From Cytospora piceicola (lineage: Eukaryota; Ascomycota; Sordariomycetes; Diaporthales; Cytosporaceae): a stretch of 64,000 nt of DNA. Positions 34,235 through 47,260 of this stretch are shown here, in pieces (the stretch's first letter is position 1; every line of letters begins with the position of its first letter). Location of the stretch: positions 1,302,001 to 1,366,000 of the forward strand of contig JALQBC010000003.1 of assembly GCA_023375675.1 (NCBI GenBank). The letters run 5' to 3'. Under the pieces are notes generated by a model that worked only from the letters and a program-made list of their open reading frames with translations, was not told where the DNA came from and did no database searches. The translations under genes and the position numbers were made by a program.

Positions 34235-36515
34235 GAGCGCTGCAATACGACGCCACCACACCACACCCTAGGCTGCCTGGGCTGCCTATGCACTATGCAG
34301 GGTGGTCCATTGGGCTGTCGCTGTGGGTCTCACGGCCCCTGCATCCGGCATGTGCGAAGAGGGAGAGGAGGACCCGAGGCCGAATCTATTGAAGCATGGC
34401 ATGAAGTCTGACAATGCTCATTCGAGGCCGTCCCGATTCAATCGGCTGCGAGCTGTGCCCTTCAGTCCCGAAGCCCGAGTCTTGCGCCTTCCCTCGGTCG
34501 CCTGGAATCTGCTTGTTCCCCATCTCGCATTTTGCCCACGAGAGCCCGCTCCCCCACCCTCCCTCGCAATGGCCAGAAGACGCCGGCGGAGACGATCCCC
34601 TTATTGGTCTGCTACTCTCTATCAACAGCCCGATAAATGAATTTGACAAGGCCTGGTGGAAACCAGCGGAGCCCCGGGTGAGGTTGGCTTGGATCCCGCG
34701 GCCCCACCAACACCGTCAGTGATGCATCTGTTAGCCACTCTGACCACTCAGCAGGTGCCTTGCTTCCGGGATTGAAGGGGGGTCTCAAGCTTGGACACAC
34801 ACGGGCTGGAGTAGCCAATGTCGAACATAACTTTGCCGTCAGCGCAGAGGCTACATGTTGCGACGTGCGGCACAATTCCGAGCCTTGATGACCGTGGTAC
34901 CGGATTGCCACACCTCCCTATCAACCACCATGACCATGAACGACTTGGGGAGACTATGATATCACCGTCGAGCGCGGCTCACACGAGAACAACTTGTTTG
35001 CAAGGGAACAGGGGTTCTCGAAGGGGTTTAAGCTGGCAGTCGGCTGCTCGTAGGCTGTCTTACATGCTGGCTGCTGCAATCCTTCTGGTACCGCGACACT
35101 GGGACTCGCTCGCTCGCAAAGACTTCCTCCGGCAAGCAAAAATGTGACAGTGGTGAGGAAGCCCAAACCAAAGACAACCGGTGTGACTTCAGGCTGCATG
35201 ATGCAGCCCTCTTGCAGGCTGGCCGGGCCGGCCACATGCTTAGCGACCTTAGAAGAGGCACTTGGGGAGAACAATGAAAGAGCTTAACACAGCCATCATC
35301 CCAATCCAGGGCTTCAGACGTAGCTCGGCTCCCCTGGTAGAGGCGGAATTTGCTATGCAGCCGTTGGAGTCATCGAAACACAACACGCACCTGGGTTGCT
35401 GGGCAGGGACCAAAGCCTCGAAATATGTATCAACGTCACAGCGGTCACACTGAAAACACACAAGCCAGAACGCGGGACCTCCCCAACAGTGTTTGCGGGG
35501 CCTGTCAGGGAACTATGACATGCCTGTTTTTCGCCTTAATCTTGGGCTCATCAGAACATCGCAATTCATTGAAACTATGATGCATCGAGATTCGCGTCGC
35601 CTTCCCCCTCAAGGGAGCCAAATTGAGGCTAATTGTCTACCAATCGCGCCTGAGGGACGATCCCTTCCCGAATCCTCGCCTTCCGTGTTACTAGTCAACG
35701 GCTAGGTCATCGTCAACGCTGTGCGGGCGGGAATGCCCTCGGCCTAACGTGGTTGCCCCTGACACTAGGTCACTAGCCTGACTAGTTGACCAAGACCAAC
35801 CTTGGAAAGCGCTACTGACCTTGGTGCTGCCATCTCCAGTCGCAACGTCAGAAAGGCGACAACAGTTGCTTGCTTGCCGAGTCCGAAGTCGCCTATTGTG
35901 AAATCACCACCGTACATACATAAAGCTGATGAGCTCGGGTGCTGGAGTGCACAAGGCGCCTTTTCCCCGTGGTCGCCGATGATGTGACGTCTGCCACTAC
36001 GTACGCGGCTCCTCTTGGAGCCCATCATGTATGTACTGTGGTACACACACCGTCCTTGTCCACGCCTAGTGTAGGCTGCTTGTCTCCCGATGCCTCACAA
36101 CATCCCACCGGAGACGGTTTCCGAAAAGCCTGCCCTACACACAACCACACGCGCAGGTGGACAGTCCGACGTGAAAGGTGGAGCCGCAGTGAGATCTTGC
36201 GTGATGATCTCGACGGCTTGCCGACCCAGCCAGCGCAGCCAGCCCTCTCTGGCCGTCCTGGCGCTCTGGTACGCTAAGCAGCCTCGAGCCCCCGAGCATC
36301 CACCTCGGCCTCTCGCGAGTGACACCCTCTTTCTCCCGCATTTCCGCATTCGATATCACCATGTCGATATGTTGCCGAAACCAGACGTGTGGTCTGCGCC
36401 TTGGCTACCTTTTCCGGAACGCACGTTGCAAATTTGCGCGCGCGGATGCTACATGCAGAATTTTGACAGCGCCCGCACCCCTCCCCCTTGTCGGCTGCGG
36501 CACGGTTGAATGGCG

Positions 36516-36552
36516 GTCACAGTCACGGTCACGGCCACGGTCACAGTGCCGG
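36516..36552. repeat. GTCACG hexamer tandem repeat
   Basis: About six imperfect copies (GTCACA, GTCACG, GCCACG, GTCACA, GTGCCG) in non-coding sequence. Confidence 0.75.
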
Positions 36553-39457
36553 TGAGCACGAGGTTAGACCCTCGGAGGGAGTTAGGTGTAGCAAATATGC
36601 TGGTTTCCCCGGAGGCACAACTTCAACATCTCTTGGTAAATAGCAAACACTGCAACCCGCTCCCAGTGGCTAGCTACGCATTCATGGCAAATACGCCCGC
36701 TTTGGCCTGCCAGGAAAGGCTCTTTTCGAATCCTGGGCTGAGCAGATATAATGGCTTGGGTCGCCATTCTCGGGCCTCTACCGAGCCCTCCGAGGGAGGC
36801 CATGTGCGTAGGATGTGACGAGAGTGGGTTTGGGGGCTGTCAGAATTTTGTTGATATGCATCGGGGAATTGATCAGCTACCGCCTCTGGCGCACGCTATG
36901 GTTTGACGATCCCAGCTGGATATATTTCCATCAAGTTCTCTTTCGGCAGGCATGTGGTGTCTAGCAGTGCTCGAAGGAGTGCAGGTGATGTGGAGTTGCG
37001 TTGGGACGGGGGGAAAAAAGGGTTTGGGCTGGCTCGCTGCTGGAGCATTGGAAATGGGAAGCCCCGTGAAAGCTAAGTCAAGAACAAGTGTTCATATGAA
37101 GAGATACATTATTCCCCAAAGATGGCTTGACTGGGTAAGAGCTGACTGAATACATGTGGCCAGAGTGCCTGAGGTCTACGTATCCACTGAGGATATCCTG
37201 CAGAAGGGCCCGCATACCAACTGATTAGTGTTTATGCGCCGTCCCATACGAACATGTTGCAAGACTTTCGAAGCCGTTAGGAGGCCATGAGAGACGAAAT
37301 ATTACGGAACGAAGGGCATTTGACAAAATGTGTTCGGTGAAGCGGGCCTGGGAAAAGTGCAGGTAGGTAGTCCAAGTCGATCTCTTGGGATGGCTTTGCT
37401 ACCATACGCAACAGGACTCGAATTAGCGCATACGTAAGACTATATTCAACGTCAACTGGTTGACCTCTTGACTAGAACTACGAAAATAGCCCATCAGGTA
37501 GAGTCCCGCACCGCTATGCTATAACCTCGGAGTTTACTGGGTGGGACTGGATTGTTCAAAAGACTGCTCGGAGAAGCTGTCGTCTATACATCCGAGAGAT
37601 CTCGCGTCACAAGACCAGAAAATGTCTGACATATTGCTGCGCCAGTATTGTAACCCATATTACTATTGGAGAATCATTCCTCCAGCTGCGTGTTCAGATG
37701 GTACAACACTCGCCGGCATAGCATCCGTATAGAAGGGGTAGGAAGAAGAATTGCAAAGGAAACAAACAGTAGAACGCCAGGCCAGAAATGCCTGGTAAGA
37801 TATATCGGAGCGGACGTATATGCATAAAACAGGAAATATTTGGCGGTGTTCTACCATAATAGGCAATATATAGACTGCCCAGTACGGCCTCAAGTGTTTA
37901 TTCTTTAGGATGGCACCCATATGTCGGCTTTAGAAGAAGGCTCACACCTAAGAGTCACGATAGTTGCACGTTAGACAGGGAAAACTCTCAGAGGTTCTAG
38001 AAATGGGCATGTGAATATATCTTCCGAGGCATATTGTCACTGTCGCAGACTAGTAACATTCAGAACTCCCGAGGTCGGCATTATGGACTTGCACAATTTG
38101 CAATTTGCGAGTTGACAACCACCAACACATTGAACAATAATTGAGATCTGATTGGTTGAATGGTATCAAGCCAAAGTTACTCAAAATATCAGAAGGAAGC
38201 AATAATCCAAGTGATCCAAGAAATCTATTCGCCCGCCATATTGGTCCATTGTGTGCAAAAAGGTCGTCTAGACGGGCAGCCCATGTTGGCTAGGTGTAAT
38301 TTACTCGTTAGCCAGTTATTGGTAGGCCACTCGCCAGTTGAGACCAGTAAAGCAGACACGCATAGACACGCATACATTCTGTGAAACGAAGAGCTTTCTT
38401 TCCCCGTTACTGGCCTGACCCGACCATGGACTGACTATATACATGTAGTCGCCGCGGTACCAAACAAGGTCAAGGTCACAGCCTCCCGGGAAGCCCAAGA
38501 GAAGATAACAACAGCAGCAGCATGAATCCGGTGTTCTCCGCAGGCACGGAAGACATTGATCCTCATGGATGGTGAATGCTACGTACTGGGATGAGCAGAC
38601 AAATATCCTTTCGGTCTCTGGGGGCCGCCCCAGATTGCCAACGCCCCTGAGTAAGAATATCCGCGTGAAACGGGATCGTGCACCTGAAGCTCGGCAATGA
38701 GAACCTTTGAGGATCGAACCAACATACCAAAAGGAGATATTCATCTACAACCGATGTCCTCTTCAAGATGGGGGGCCGGGATGAGGTGGGGTGGTAGTCA
38801 AGTTCTCCGCGACCAAACATGAAAATTATCTCCGTCTCAGCAACCGTACATAGCTCAGAATAGCCTCATGAAAACAAAACCCCGTGTTCTCTTGTGTCGA
38901 TTATCACGTCGTTGGCCACAGGGCCAACGCCAGGCTGCGTGTCAGCCAAACGGGGCCACGTAACAAGGAGAGGATAAAGCGCACTGGCGAGAAGGGGGAG
39001 GGGGAGGGCGCTAGATGTATCCGGTGGGCGCTACCAATCTTGTAACAAATCAGCCTGTGCGGGAAGACTCAGCCATAGAGCCCAGATCAAGACACATCAT
39101 GTGTACACCGAGTTTGGGAAGGATGGACTTGTGTGCCCGAGATCTGAATGAACCACATACATCCCAGCCCACCCCCGGGCATGCGGGCATCGAAACACAC
39201 TGTTGACTATGCTTTTTTTTCTCTCTCGCTCGTATTAATTTGTATCAGGCTGTCTGTCGTGTGCCACGTCTAGTCTATCTATGTATTTATATGAAACAGT
39301 ACTGAGCTAGGAAAGCCTGCCCACAAAGGTCACATATCCATCCTTCACACCAAATCATCTCGAAATAGACCAAGTTTGACAGCCACCTCTTGCCGTACAG
39401 GGCAGCCAGAGGAATGTAGAAACCATCCCCAAAAACCGATCGCGTCTAGAAACAGCT

Positions 39458-41349
39458 TCAGATGTATCGAAGCCTTCTCGCCAGAAAAATGCAAATTACC
39501 GAGAAAGCAATCAGAATGCCCAGGATCGTGAAGAAGGCGGCCAAGCTGCCTTGGTTGTCTCCAAAAGGAACGGGGACGTTCATGCCGAACAAGCCCGTCA
39601 CGACGTTCAGAGGCACGATGATGGAAGCGAGGAACGTGATCTTACTAAGAACTTTGTTCGCTCGTGTGCCCTGGGTGATGCTGTCGATGGATAGCTGTGC
39701 CAGGTAATTGCTGTGCGCTCGCTGTAGGATCCTCTCGAGATGGCCTAGGGTATTCATCATTGTGACAACGTGATCCTGAATATCACCTAGATAGAGGCCG
39801 ACTTCCATGCGCGGGGTAACCTGGTAGTTCTCGTTACAGCGCTTCGTGAAGCCCTTTAGGACATCAGCTTTTCCACCCAGGAGACGCATGAGGCCCATGA
39901 TATTCTGACGAAGGCGGGCAAGCCTCGGCAAGAAAGGGTTTCGCTCCTCATCGTCGGGCCGTGCCCTGTACACATCATCATCGAGCACATCAGCCGCGTT
40001 CTGAACTTCCGTAATGGCTGGACCAAAGTTATCGACAATATTGTCACTGTTGATATGTCAGCTGTGGCGAACGCCTCGCGGGAAAAGGGGTAATATGCTT
40101 ACATGATGGCGTAACAGATCCAGTCAGAGCTCAGATCGACGTAGTCCTTCAAAGTCGAAATTCTCCGTCGAACTTCAGATGCGTGTGTGTTGAAGGTGTG
40201 ACTAAAACTCAGAATACCCTCCCGGAAGACGATCACAAACATGTTGAAGGGTTCGAATTCCCGATGCCCGTCCTCGTCATAGACAGCCACGTAAGACCGG
40301 AAGTTGGCAAAGTAGTAGGACTTGAACAACTCAATCTTCTCGCGGGCTTCTTGCGTCGTAATATCTTCGACTGTCAGAGGATGGATGCCGAAAGCCTTGC
40401 AGATTGCCCGGACTTCATCATCGGTGGGGCAGTTCACGTTCAACCACCAGACGTAATCCTCGCCATCGTTAGGGAAGGAGAAGAGGTTGCGGACCTCCTC
40501 CCCTGGAAGCGCTAAATCCTCCATGTCTGCAGCATGGATGGTTTGGTCCCAGGCCGAAGAGAAGAAGCTGAACCGCTGGGGCGGGCTCTTCTCTGGGATG
40601 ACGTCCTTGGGTTCCTGCTTCACCTTCTCTTCTTGGATAGAGGATCCCGAAGGCAACTCAAGGATATCACCATCCGCTGTGGCCACCTGAGTGCGACCAT
40701 TCTCCTGCGCTCGCTGGTCCGTGAACTGTTTGGCCTCGGCAGCAGAGAGTCTGCTAGCGACGCGTTCCAGCCTTTGCGATCGAATGAAATCCTCCAGATA
40801 TTCAAAGTCGATGTAGAATTTAGGGCCATCGCGATTCTCGTGGGGGAAGCAGACGTCATCCCCGGCGGCAGATCTGTTTGTCCTGACGCTTGCTACATCA
40901 CTATCTCTAGCAGTGCGGGTTTTGCTGCGGTGACTGGCGACTGATGTGGTTCTCTGAAGCTCAGCTAGATCCGGACGTTGCTCCGAGAAGGACAACGCGG
41001 GAGGGCGGCGGGCGATGGCGAAGGCCTTGACAGAGTTTGGCGGGGATGGCTCTCTCGAAGACGTCGTGTCGACTGTTCCTCGCCGCGGGCGGTATCCCAT
41101 TGGTGAAATCTCACCAGCATCGTCATCAACCACCGCCTCTTCGAAGTCGCGAACGCGGACAGCCGGATGCGGCTGTCCATTCCTAGAAGCATCGGAGTCG
41201 AGGCGGCGTCGACTGCCATACTGAGAATCGAAGGTGCCGCGACGAGGGCGTTCGTCTCGTTGGGAAGATGTTGATTGATGGCGGTGATCATCCAACTCTG
41301 GGACAGGCGTCTCGTAGCCAGTGTCGATGGCTTCCTCGTGGTCAGACAT
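39458..41349 (-). CDS. CorA-family magnesium transporter (Alr1/Mnr2-like)
   Basis: Exons 41349-40103 and 40046-39458 (56-bp intron, phase 2) encode 611 residues. It is a divalent-cation channel of the CorA superfamily; fungal relatives Alr1 and Mnr2 carry Mg2+ at the plasma membrane or vacuole. A long, charged and probably disordered cytosolic N-terminus (about 1-250, with many Arg/Ser sites) leads into the CorA cytosolic domain (DYVWWLNVNCPTDDEV, FGIHPLTVEDI) and a long stalk helix. Near the C-terminus lie two membrane segments: the first ends in the selectivity motif GMN (570-572), and the second, SLAAFFTILGILIAFSVICIF, is followed by the basic end RRLRYI. The long N-terminal extension favours Mnr2/Alr1 over mitochondrial Mrs2. 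Which membrane it sits in cannot be told from sequence. Confidence 0.92.
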
Positions 41350-42994
41350 TTTGACAGCTGCTAGTAGTATATTCCTCGGTTCTTCCCCTTTCTCTTTCTC
41401 CTTAAAATCCTGCCACGTTGTTTATATCTCCCTCTATTACAGGTCTGGCCATGAATAGACCGTCCACAGACTCAGAAGTGAATTCCCATTCTCGTTCGAC
41501 GGTCGAAGAATATCTTGACCTGAGCGGACGGCAGTAACGGCGGTCTGCCGCCCGCGAGGTGGTTTTTGAGACTACTTGGTCCCTGGATAATGGGCAGATA
41601 TATCACCAGCCAAGACAGGTTCTGATGGCTGGTCGAAGGAGATGGAGAGGGCCTGGTATGGTGTTCAAAATATGGTCAAGGTAGCGGAAGCCTCAATTTA
41701 GGGAGGCTTCTTGTTCACTCCAATATAGGCCCAGAAAGCGGGGCTATGGAGCGAACGGGTGAAGGAAGTCCGAGAAGCAGTGAGAGCAGCCAACTTGGCG
41801 GATTTCGAGTGATCCTGGTAGTTGAGGTTGGGTGCGACGGCTTTCGAGGGAAATGTTGCACCACCCAGTGTGTAGTTGTTCGGTGTTGTGTTCAGTCTTA
41901 GTAGAGAGGGTTGATAGGAGAGGTAGTTGAGTTTTTATTGGGATACACGATGGTTCCGTGGGGTGGAGGCGAATCTCTTATGGCAAGGAGCGACTCCTGT
42001 GCTGTTTTTATCCTCGAAGGTTTGGTGGTCTGGAATCGGGTCGAGATGACGTCGGGTTGTCAGAAGCTGACAACAACGACGACTTTGTTATATGATGCTG
42101 ACCAGGAAGGTTATGGAGAATTGCAAGCCAGCAAGATAAGTTGAGCCGCACTCGTAAGCCAACAATGCTCATAAGATAAAAGTTGGGAGAAAGGGAGTTG
42201 TGCAGAATGGTTTGCGACAAAGGGTGGGATGTGGTTGTGGAAAGCGTAAAGGCTTAGGATGGCAGGATGGGAGCAACCCAGGACCGGGCGAAAAATTGCG
42301 ACCGGGAAACGGGTTCGGCTACAGGATACCTAGGTACGCTAGTTTAGCGGGCTTGTGGTAATGCGATGGCCCACAAAGATCCACTTAAATGCTTCGTAAA
42401 GTCTAAAAAGCACCGGGAGCACCCACTATCGCAGTAGCACGGACCAATCTGGCACTGTCCATTAAAATGACTTTCGGACAGGTATCATACAGGCACATAA
42501 GGCCTCTTAGCCGAGGATCTACAGCAAATTGGTTTTTTTTAATGTACCTAAGTACTTATCACCCTTATAATGCTGCCAATTAAACCCAGGGATGCAGAAT
42601 ACAGCCACAGGCGAGTGATATACATGGCAATGTGAATATATATAGCTACCTAGGTATGTGGTATGACTGTGCTATAACAGTAGCAATGCCAGGCATGTGG
42701 GTGGGACCCCCCCCACTATCTCCCGTAGCCGCAGCCGACCAGGGTCCGGTGATAGATGCAGTGGTCTGGCCCCATCGAACCCCCGGGGCTGGTGGAAAGC
42801 CACGCAGGCCACATTGTGGACTCCAAGCTAGTTTCTGGGACTACTGCTTTACTATACCACATACATACACCTTCCAAGGCTCAATTAAGGAATATATGAC
42901 CAACACTTCTACTTCTACCTAGCCTACACCTCACTCTCACTTCCTCCAAAGCAATTGTACCACTCGTCGATCTTATAATCCAAGCACCCTCAAC
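41350..42994. other. Divergent promoter region of the Mg transporter and SPC1
   Basis: About 1.6 kb. The transporter side has CT-rich leader sequence (on the minus strand). Single ACCTAGGT-type motifs occur at about 42327-42336, 42543-42556 and 42647-42657. No gene seen. Confidence 0.45.
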
Positions 42995-43431
42995 ATGGCT
43001 GAACAGATTCTGGACCAGGTCCGCGACATTGCCGAGGGGCAGATTGTAAGCTCGAGCTCCCTCACTCACCATGCTACGTGTGCCTAAACTGACACATACT
43101 TTCAAAGGATTTTGAAGGACAGAAGCTGGCTGAGCTGCTGTCGACTGTATTCTTAACCATTGTCGGCGTAAGTCAACCACATAGTCTTCGCTATCCTAGC
43201 CCACGCAGCTAACACGCCGAACAGGCCATCGCCTTCCTCGTCGGCTACTTCCTGCAAGATATCAAGCTTGCCGTCTACATCGGCCTCGGAGGTACCGCCC
43301 TTACGTTCGTCGCCATCATTCCGCCATGGCCTTTCTACAACAAGAACCCTGTCAGGTGGCTTCCTGTCGGTGGTGGAGCAGCTGCTTCGGTTCCACACAA
43401 TCTGGTTATAGATGAGAAAGCTATCCGATGA
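42995..43431 (+). CDS. SPC1: Signal peptidase complex subunit 1 (12 kDa)
   Basis: Exons 42995-43045, 43108-43167 and 43225-43431 (introns of 62 and 57 bp, both phase 0) encode 105 residues. It is a small non-catalytic ER-membrane subunit of the signal peptidase complex. The order DFEGQKLAELL, then a hydrophobic segment (TVFLTIVGAIAFLVGYFLQ), then a second segment (VYIGLGGTALTFVAIIPPWPF) and NPVRWLP is diagnostic of the family. The last 20 residues after WLP are an extra Gly/Ala-rich tail. A possible 57-bp stopless intron (GTGGCT..TATAG) overlaps that tail; if spliced the protein would end shortly after NPVR. The gene is convergent with RBX1, whose stop is 288 bp away. Confidence 0.92.
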
Positions 43432-43719
43432 GACAAAACGTGGCATAGGCCATAGGGCACAGGGTACGGGGCACGGGGCAGATTTTGCGGAGTATGGAAG
43501 GAATGCTGATTTCATTCTCATATCATGCGAACTTTGCAATGGACGTTATGCTGCTGGCACTTCGTGTGATGCCACCACCGCCTCGACAGGTGGTGATCAG
43601 TACGCCAGCCCAGTAACTCAAACTGATTCCCTAATGTCATGAAAGGTCGCAAGTCCAACATCGGGACTGGACCATCGATCGTATCGTCATCCTTCACACA
43701 CCACCGCAGTATCTGCCGT

Positions 43720-44269
<550 letters not shown>

Positions 44270-46060
44270 CGTGTGTTTGGGTGGGTTGGATGAGGTTGTC
44301 GGGTCAATCGGTGGTTGCAAGATGTTAGGCAGTGTTCAACGTAGTTCTCGACTCTCGCTCGGTCGGATCAGCTGGAAGATGATACAGGTTAGAAGGTGGA
44401 AGGTGAAGGTGCCTAAGTACTTGAGCTTGGCGGAGATGAGGTGAGAACGGGAGGGGTGCTCTGAGGACCTTGTTGGCGGGCAACCGTTTTGCACAACTTA
44501 CTTTGATGGGGGGAGGTGTTTTCCTGGGGTGGAAGGACGTCTGGTTAGAGTCTCCACAAAGAAATGCTCTGTCAGGTCTACTTCTTGAGAGGGTTTGTAT
44601 TTGAAATGGGTTGGGAGTTATCAACAATGACATCCATACATTGAGGGCGTTTAGATGCTAACACGGGACTGCCTGCTGCCGCTGATTCAATGGTCCGGCT
44701 ACAATGAGGCTTCTTGCCCCGCCAGTCCGCGAAACGAATGGTCCCGGCCGGCAACCCGATCAATTGTCTGCAAGGTTGATTAACAATTAGCTAAATTCCC
44801 AAATTCCCACATTGAAGCCAGTCTTTTTTGCACTAGTGTACCTGGACAAGGGGAACTGGACAATACACGGCCTGCCTTGCCTTATCGGGTACCAATACGT
44901 CCCAGCTTTGAGCCTGACTTCTCGATCAGGTTCACTTTCAATACTGGGTATTCTATTCTTCCAAGGTTGTTTTGAAATTCCACAGGTACAATGTACTCTA
45001 TTCATCTTGTGCTCATTAAGTGATCAGGTGATATTGGTACCTAGGTACCTAGGTAGGTAATTGAATACCATGGTTACCCAGGTACTTAAGTACTTATGTA
45101 TCTAGGTAGGTGTTTAGCTAACGCTGTAGCCTGTACAGGTAACGGGAAGAGGCCCCCCTGTCTCTCACTCTCTCCCGCCTGCCCTGTGCTGTTCCTGATG
45201 CCAGCTGCTGCCTGTAACGGAGCCAACGACGCTGCTGGCCCAGGCGAGCACAGTAAGCCTGACAACGCTAACCATTTCAGGAAAGAAGTGGTAGGCTGTA
45301 GCCAGTCATTTGTCGCAGAACAGCGAAGTAAACTTGGAAGTGCCAGGTCAACCAACCGGTCTTATTCATAGTACACAGCCAGGAGCCAAACAGCATTCCA
45401 GCTCTCCCCAAGGCCCCAAGTCCCCAAGCTGTGACGCCTTCCTTCCCCCTCACTCAGCCCCTTTGACAGCCCTCCTTCCCGACGTCAACACCCCAGCAAC
45501 CCTTTCACTCTTCTACTTCAGCAGCATACTAAAAGGTCAAGAGCGGGCCCAAGTGCAAGTAAACATTAGGAAGGGCCACCGACAGATAGTATTTTGATCG
45601 ACTGGAGTTTGCCACGCTTCATCTCCATCTTTACCGACCGACCTTTGGAACCTCATCTCGACTCCCCCTGCTTCACCTGCCAACTACTCAGTCTACTCTG
45701 GATTGGCACCTGACGGCAAAGTCGTACCACTCGTTCGCCGAACTGCAACTTGAGAAAACAATCATGCCTATGTCTAGGCCGAACTCAATCAACAAAATCA
45801 GCATCCACCAAACCAACATCAGTATTCTCTCTGACTCGCAACCAACAAGTCACCCAACATCAGTCATAGATCGACCGCCAGGCCTGCCCATTGCAACCTA
45901 GCCAGAAGTATTATCCTTTGAACTCATCAACCATCAAGGTAATCAATCCTCTACACCATGCCAGACCGAGTCCGCTCCGTTCTGCTCAACTCACGAATTA
46001 CACAGCGCAAACTCCGTTGAGCCTCACGTCTATTGGCGCTGTCCAAGATTCCTTCCCACC
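44270..46060. other. Divergent intergenic region with palindrome cluster
   Basis: About 1.8 kb between RBX1 (-) and the proline-rich gene (+). It holds a large palindromic cluster (45035-45115) and a C/A-rich leader (about 45600-46060) before the next start codon. No gene seen. Confidence 0.45.
45035..45115. repeat. ACCTAGGT-family palindromic repeat cluster
   Basis: Two tandem ACCTAGGT octamers, AGGTAGG, then CCAGGTACTTAAGTACTTATG and CTAGGTAGG. Intact TACCTAGGTA and C-to-T variant TACTTAAGTA forms occur side by side. Confidence 0.75.
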
Positions 46061-47260
46061 ATGGAACAAAACAAACAAACACCTGCCCGGCGCCGCCGGA
46101 ACGGTAAACCTGCAACGTCTCGCAAGAACTATGCGTCCGAGGGCGATGTTCTTACAGACATGCCCTTTCCTGCCGACTTCCCTGCGACTCCCATGAAATC
46201 GAATGCCGCCAGTCCAGCGCCTGGCTCCCAAGCACCCAATTCGAAGTCCACCAAGAAACCCACCAGGAAACCTCGACCGAACAATGTTTCAACATCTCCA
46301 GGCCCTGCCAGGCCAGGACGCCGCACCCCTCCCTATTCCGCGTCCGTCAAGATCAGCTCAGCCGTTGCTTTCGCCGGGGCCAACTTCCATGCCTCTCCTG
46401 CGCCCGCTTCGTTGCCCATGCCAAGCTTCCTCAGGATGGGCTCAGAGATGGGCCCGGAGTCAGCCGTTGTGAAGGGGCCCGCTAAAGAGCCTTCACCGCC
46501 AGCCTCGGACTCTGAATCACCCAGTCCTTTGCAGCAGACGGCTACGGCCCAGGTCTCTCGTGACGAATCTCCGCTTGATCTGCTATTCCGTGCAGACCGG
46601 GCGGAGAAGGAGCGAGCCCGCAGGGCGACGTCTGCCAACGCAACCGCTGGTGTCAACGGGCCGTTCTCCCCGCCGTCAGAGGAAACGCCAGACCCGACTA
46701 CCGCTTACCCCATTGAGCCTATCCCCCTGAGGCTTCCCACCCGTCCAGCCCAACGTGGCGTATCTAACAACAGCGGCACGGCTGGACCTGGCGTGCGACC
46801 TGATGCATTCTCTATGCCGATTCACGAGAGAATTCGAGCTGCGAGAGCTGCGGAACCGAAGATGCAGCAATCATCGCCACAACGCGATCAGGTTCAGGGG
46901 GGCCAACGGCCGCAAAATCTGGGAACTACACCGCGGCTAGACGAACAAAGCGAGGCGGTGAAGCAACTCCTAGGAATTGGAGGTACAGCCTCGTCGCCAT
47001 CGTCAAACTCAGCGCCGTTACAAGGTCGCACGAATGCCTCAGGGGTTATTCCATCCATGGGCGCCGGCTCTAGGAGCTCGGCGCAAGTCAACGGCGGGTC
47101 TGCTAGCGTGCAAAGGCCCGTCTCAGGTGGTCCTGACGACTGGAGATTCCGTGGCGAGCACGCTCTGCGCCAGGCTTTGAAGCTCCCCTTTCCTATCGGA
47201 GGTGGGCTTGATGGCAACAGCAGTCCCCAGCAGACCGGTCCCTTTCCGGGACGTGCTTAA
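46061..47260 (+). CDS. Proline-rich disordered protein with PNRC-like motif
   Basis: Single-exon frame of 399 residues. The N-terminus is very basic (ARRRRNGKP), and most of the protein is Pro/Ser/Ala-rich and disordered. The segment AFAGANFHASPAPASLPMPSFL (about 103-124; key pattern YAG/FAG, F, SPxPxxLPxPxF) resembles the PNRC/Edc1 motif that binds the EVH1 domain of Dcp1 and stimulates mRNA decapping. A second short block, ESPLDLLFRADRAEKERAR (about 168-186), is followed by linker and a C-terminal EHALRQALKLPF. I infer a role as a decapping activator from the motif alone. No catalytic domain is visible. Start at 46061 has ACCATGGAA context. Confidence 0.72.
   Translation: MEQNKQTPARRRRNGKPATSRKNYASEGDVLTDMPFPADFPATPMKSNAASPAPGSQAPNSKSTKKPTRKPRPNNVSTSPGPARPGRRTPPYSASVKISSAVAFAGANFHASPAPASLPMPSFLRMGSEMGPESAVVKGPAKEPSPPASDSESPSPLQQTATAQVSRDESPLDLLFRADRAEKERARRATSANATAGVNGPFSPPSEETPDPTTAYPIEPIPLRLPTRPAQRGVSNNSGTAGPGVRPDAFSMPIHERIRAARAAEPKMQQSSPQRDQVQGGQRPQNLGTTPRLDEQSEAVKQLLGIGGTASSPSSNSAPLQGRTNASGVIPSMGAGSRSSAQVNGGSASVQRPVSGGPDDWRFRGEHALRQALKLPFPIGGGLDGNSSPQQTGPFPGRA

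Larger units (their letters stand above)
28656..39457. other. 10.8-kb gene-poor region
   Basis: No gene is supported on either strand: open frames are under about 190 codons, start and stop at random, and show no family motifs. It holds the 5' region of the CRIB-like gene, scattered ACCTAGGT-type motifs (for example 33323-33338), a 9-bp tandem repeat (33800-33844), a CAA repeat (34205-34234), a hexamer repeat (36516-36552) and, at the right end, the probable 3' UTR of the magnesium transporter. No terminal repeats or transposase remnants were seen by eye. Confidence 0.5.

Noticed and set aside
34106..34411. Open frame with a polyglutamine run
   Set aside because: The run comes from a CAA microsatellite and the rest of the frame has no conserved features; more like a leader or simple repeat.
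28656..39457. Hidden secondary-metabolite cluster or transposon
   Set aside because: No long open frame, no polyketide or peptide synthetase motifs, no transposase or reverse-transcriptase motifs and no paired terminal repeats were seen.
40243..40265. tRNA T-loop-like GGTTCGAATTCC
   Set aside because: It lies inside the Mg transporter coding exon and has no matching acceptor stem or A-box around it.
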